From the NCBI GenBank assembly GCA_020355985.1, contig CP070628.1, positions 1,061,065-1,068,337 of the forward strand: 7,273 nucleotides of DNA. The letters are read 5' to 3'. How positions within the stretch are numbered: the stretch's first letter is position 1; each line of letters opens with the position of its first letter. Made by a program: the position numbers and the translations under genes. Under the pieces are notes generated by a model. The model did not search any database, was not told the DNA's origin, and saw only the letters and a program-made list of their open reading frames with translations. Origin of the DNA: Nitrospirota bacterium. GTDB taxonomy: Bacteria; Nitrospirota; Nitrospiria; Nitrospirales; UBA8639. Shown piece after piece: positions 6,132 through 7,273 of the stretch.

Positions 6132-7273
6132 ATGTATACACTTCTCACTGGTCCCTTTCACCCTCATTTAGAATCTACCCTTGTTGAAACTGTTCAGCGG
6201 ATGAAAGCCGCTGATCCTCGTAGCCCCTTCGCTCTCATCGTCCCATCCGAGTCGTTACGGCGACGTCTTCAGTGGTTATTATGCGTTGAAAATGAATGTG
6301 CCCTTTTCAATGTTCATTTTTTAACCTTCCATCAATTTGCGCTTTGTCTAGATGCTGAACGGCGGGCGGTGAATCCGTCTGAAGTACCGGGCCCCCCACT
6401 TGAACTTGTGGGAGACCTTTTTTACGAATATTCCCTGTCCATCATCTTGCAGCAGGAGCGGTCTGGGGCCAATCCCTTTGCATTGCGTGCCGAATCGTCA
6501 GGGCTCTGCCCGGCCCTATGGCGCACGATTCAGGATTTACAAGAAGCCCAAGTCGAACCGAGTGTGGTCCTGAGGGGATTGCAAGAAGGCCTGTTCGATG
6601 AGATTGCCACAGAACGCTTGCAGGGGATTTTGGGATTGCATGCTGTGCTTCGCACGTGGAGTGACCAGCTTGGGGTAGGGTTGCCTGATGATTTAAGCAA
6701 TTCTGTCATTCCTTGGATTACTCAATCCCCCTTCATTTCAAAGCTTTCTTCGGTCCTCTATTACGGATTTTACGACATTACTCAGGTGCAGTTGTCCTTT
6801 TTAGAAGAAGTGGCGCGGGCGACAGCCGTGACGGTCTTTTTCCCTCTCGTCAAGGGACAAGCGTCTCAGTTTGCACAACGATTCTTTAACCGTCACCTGT
6901 TGAAGGCCGGTGTCTTGCATCTATCGGTGCCAGACAGTCCTAAATCATCACCACAAGGGAAGGTCAAATCCTGGGTCCCTCTAATACAAGTAGTGAATGC
7001 CTTGGGGCCGGAAGGAGAACTTACCTTCACCTGTAAGGCGATTCTGCACCATGTGGAGCAGACTGGCTATGCCTGGCATGAGGTTGGAGTGGTGGCCCAA
7101 AACCTCGACCCCTATCTTCTTTTTCTGCAGAGAATCTTTGTTGCGCATCGGATTCCTTTTTGGACGACAGCAACCAAATCATTGTTGGAAGAACCATTGG
7201 CTAAGGTCTGGTGGATTCTTGCAGGGCTTCGGGAAGAACAGTTCCCCTGGCGAAACGTGTTGGATGTGGTGAC
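6132..7273 (+). CDS. AddB-like inactivated helicase / PD-(D/E)XK nuclease family protein, N-terminal part
   Basis: 380 codons are present and the frame runs off the right edge. AddB-type proteins form the nuclease and recognition subunit of AddAB-like helicase-nucleases in double-strand-break repair. Recognisable segments are the N-terminal strand YTLLTGP, FALIVPSESLRRRL (about residues 33-46), FLTFHQFALCL (about 63-73), LYYGFYDITQVQLSFLEE followed by VTVFFPL (about 209-239), and the stretch EVGVVAQNLDPYLLFLQRIFVAHRIPF (about 317-343, cited by its ends) that matches the family's second RecA-like half. The P-loop position reads TGPFHPHLES with no GKT, so ATP binding by this site looks lost. 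The expected C-terminal nuclease domain lies outside the window. The ATG is the first after an in-frame stop at 6129-6131, and the Shine-Dalgarno is poor. An AddA/UvrD partner is expected downstream. Confidence 0.8.
   Translation, partial: MYTLLTGPFHPHLESTLVETVQRMKAADPRSPFALIVPSESLRRRLQWLLCVENECALFNVHFLTFHQFALCLDAERRAVNPSEVPGPPLELVGDLFYEYSLSIILQQERSGANPFALRAESSGLCPALWRTIQDLQEAQVEPSVVLRGLQEGLFDEIATERLQGILGLHAVLRTWSDQLGVGLPDDLSNSVIPWITQSPFISKLSSVLYYGFYDITQVQLSFLEEVARATAVTVFFPLVKGQASQFAQRFFNRHLLKAGVLHLSVPDSPKSSPQGKVKSWVPLIQVVNALGPEGELTFTCKAILHHVEQTGYAWHEVGVVAQNLDPYLLFLQRIFVAHRIPFWTTATKSLLEEPLAKVWWILAGLREEQFPWRNVLDVV

Noticed and set aside
5892..6167. Minus-strand 91-residue frame over the zinc-ribbon gene
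   Set aside because: It covers the reverse complement of the Cys-x2-Cys coding region and has no protein-like features; the plus-strand ribbon with its Shine-Dalgarno explains the sequence.
1..7273. CRISPR arrays, tRNA or rRNA genes, integrase or defence-island genes
   Set aside because: No regularly spaced repeats, cloverleaf, rRNA segments or transposase/integrase motifs were seen; the gene content is largely housekeeping and signalling.

Overview
The window looks like a bacterial chromosome of moderate GC content. Its gene set and the style of its proteins suggest Nitrospirota (a Nitrospira relative). That assignment rests on recognising protein families and on remembered similarity of the kinase fusion to Nitrospira proteins; no search was run.

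Layout. (1) Positions 1-894, minus strand: an unrecognised exported protein read in two frames, with an apparent +1 frameshift at a short C-tract near 427-430. It runs off the left edge. (2) Positions 895-1140: a divergent intergenic region with an 18-bp perfect palindrome beside the exported-protein gene and a good sigma70-type promoter for the genes on the right. (3) Positions 1141-3427, plus strand: a compact housekeeping cluster of rplI (ribosomal protein bL9), glyA (serine hydroxymethyltransferase) and nrdR (ribonucleotide reductase repressor). (4) Positions 3590-5399: a two-gene signalling operon. Its kinase is cytosolic and carries an N-terminal Rossmann (NAD(P)-binding, dehydrogenase-like) domain on a HisKA_3/HATPase core. 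It overlaps a NarL/LuxR-type response regulator gene by 17 bp. (5) Positions 5400-5596: an AT-rich gap holding a roughly 72-bp element with GGGGTC...GACCCC imperfect inverted ends, resembling REP/MITE remnants. (6) Positions 5597-6070: a small thioredoxin-fold protein and, 12 bp later, a 58-residue zinc-ribbon protein. (7) Positions 6132 to the right edge: the N-terminal 380 codons of an AddB-like, inactivated-helicase/PD-(D/E)XK nuclease family protein whose P-loop is degenerate. A 9-bp hairpin lies just before its start.

How the parts fit. The rplI-glyA-nrdR group joins translation, one-carbon supply and dNTP control, a conventional growth-linked cluster. The kinase/regulator pair is the most unusual item: the architecture suggests that a nucleotide cofactor or other Rossmann ligand is sensed inside the cell and converted to transcriptional output. 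The thioredoxin and zinc-ribbon genes form a tight pair of unknown role. The AddB-like gene probably begins a DNA-recombination locus, with an AddA/UvrD-type partner expected beyond the window.
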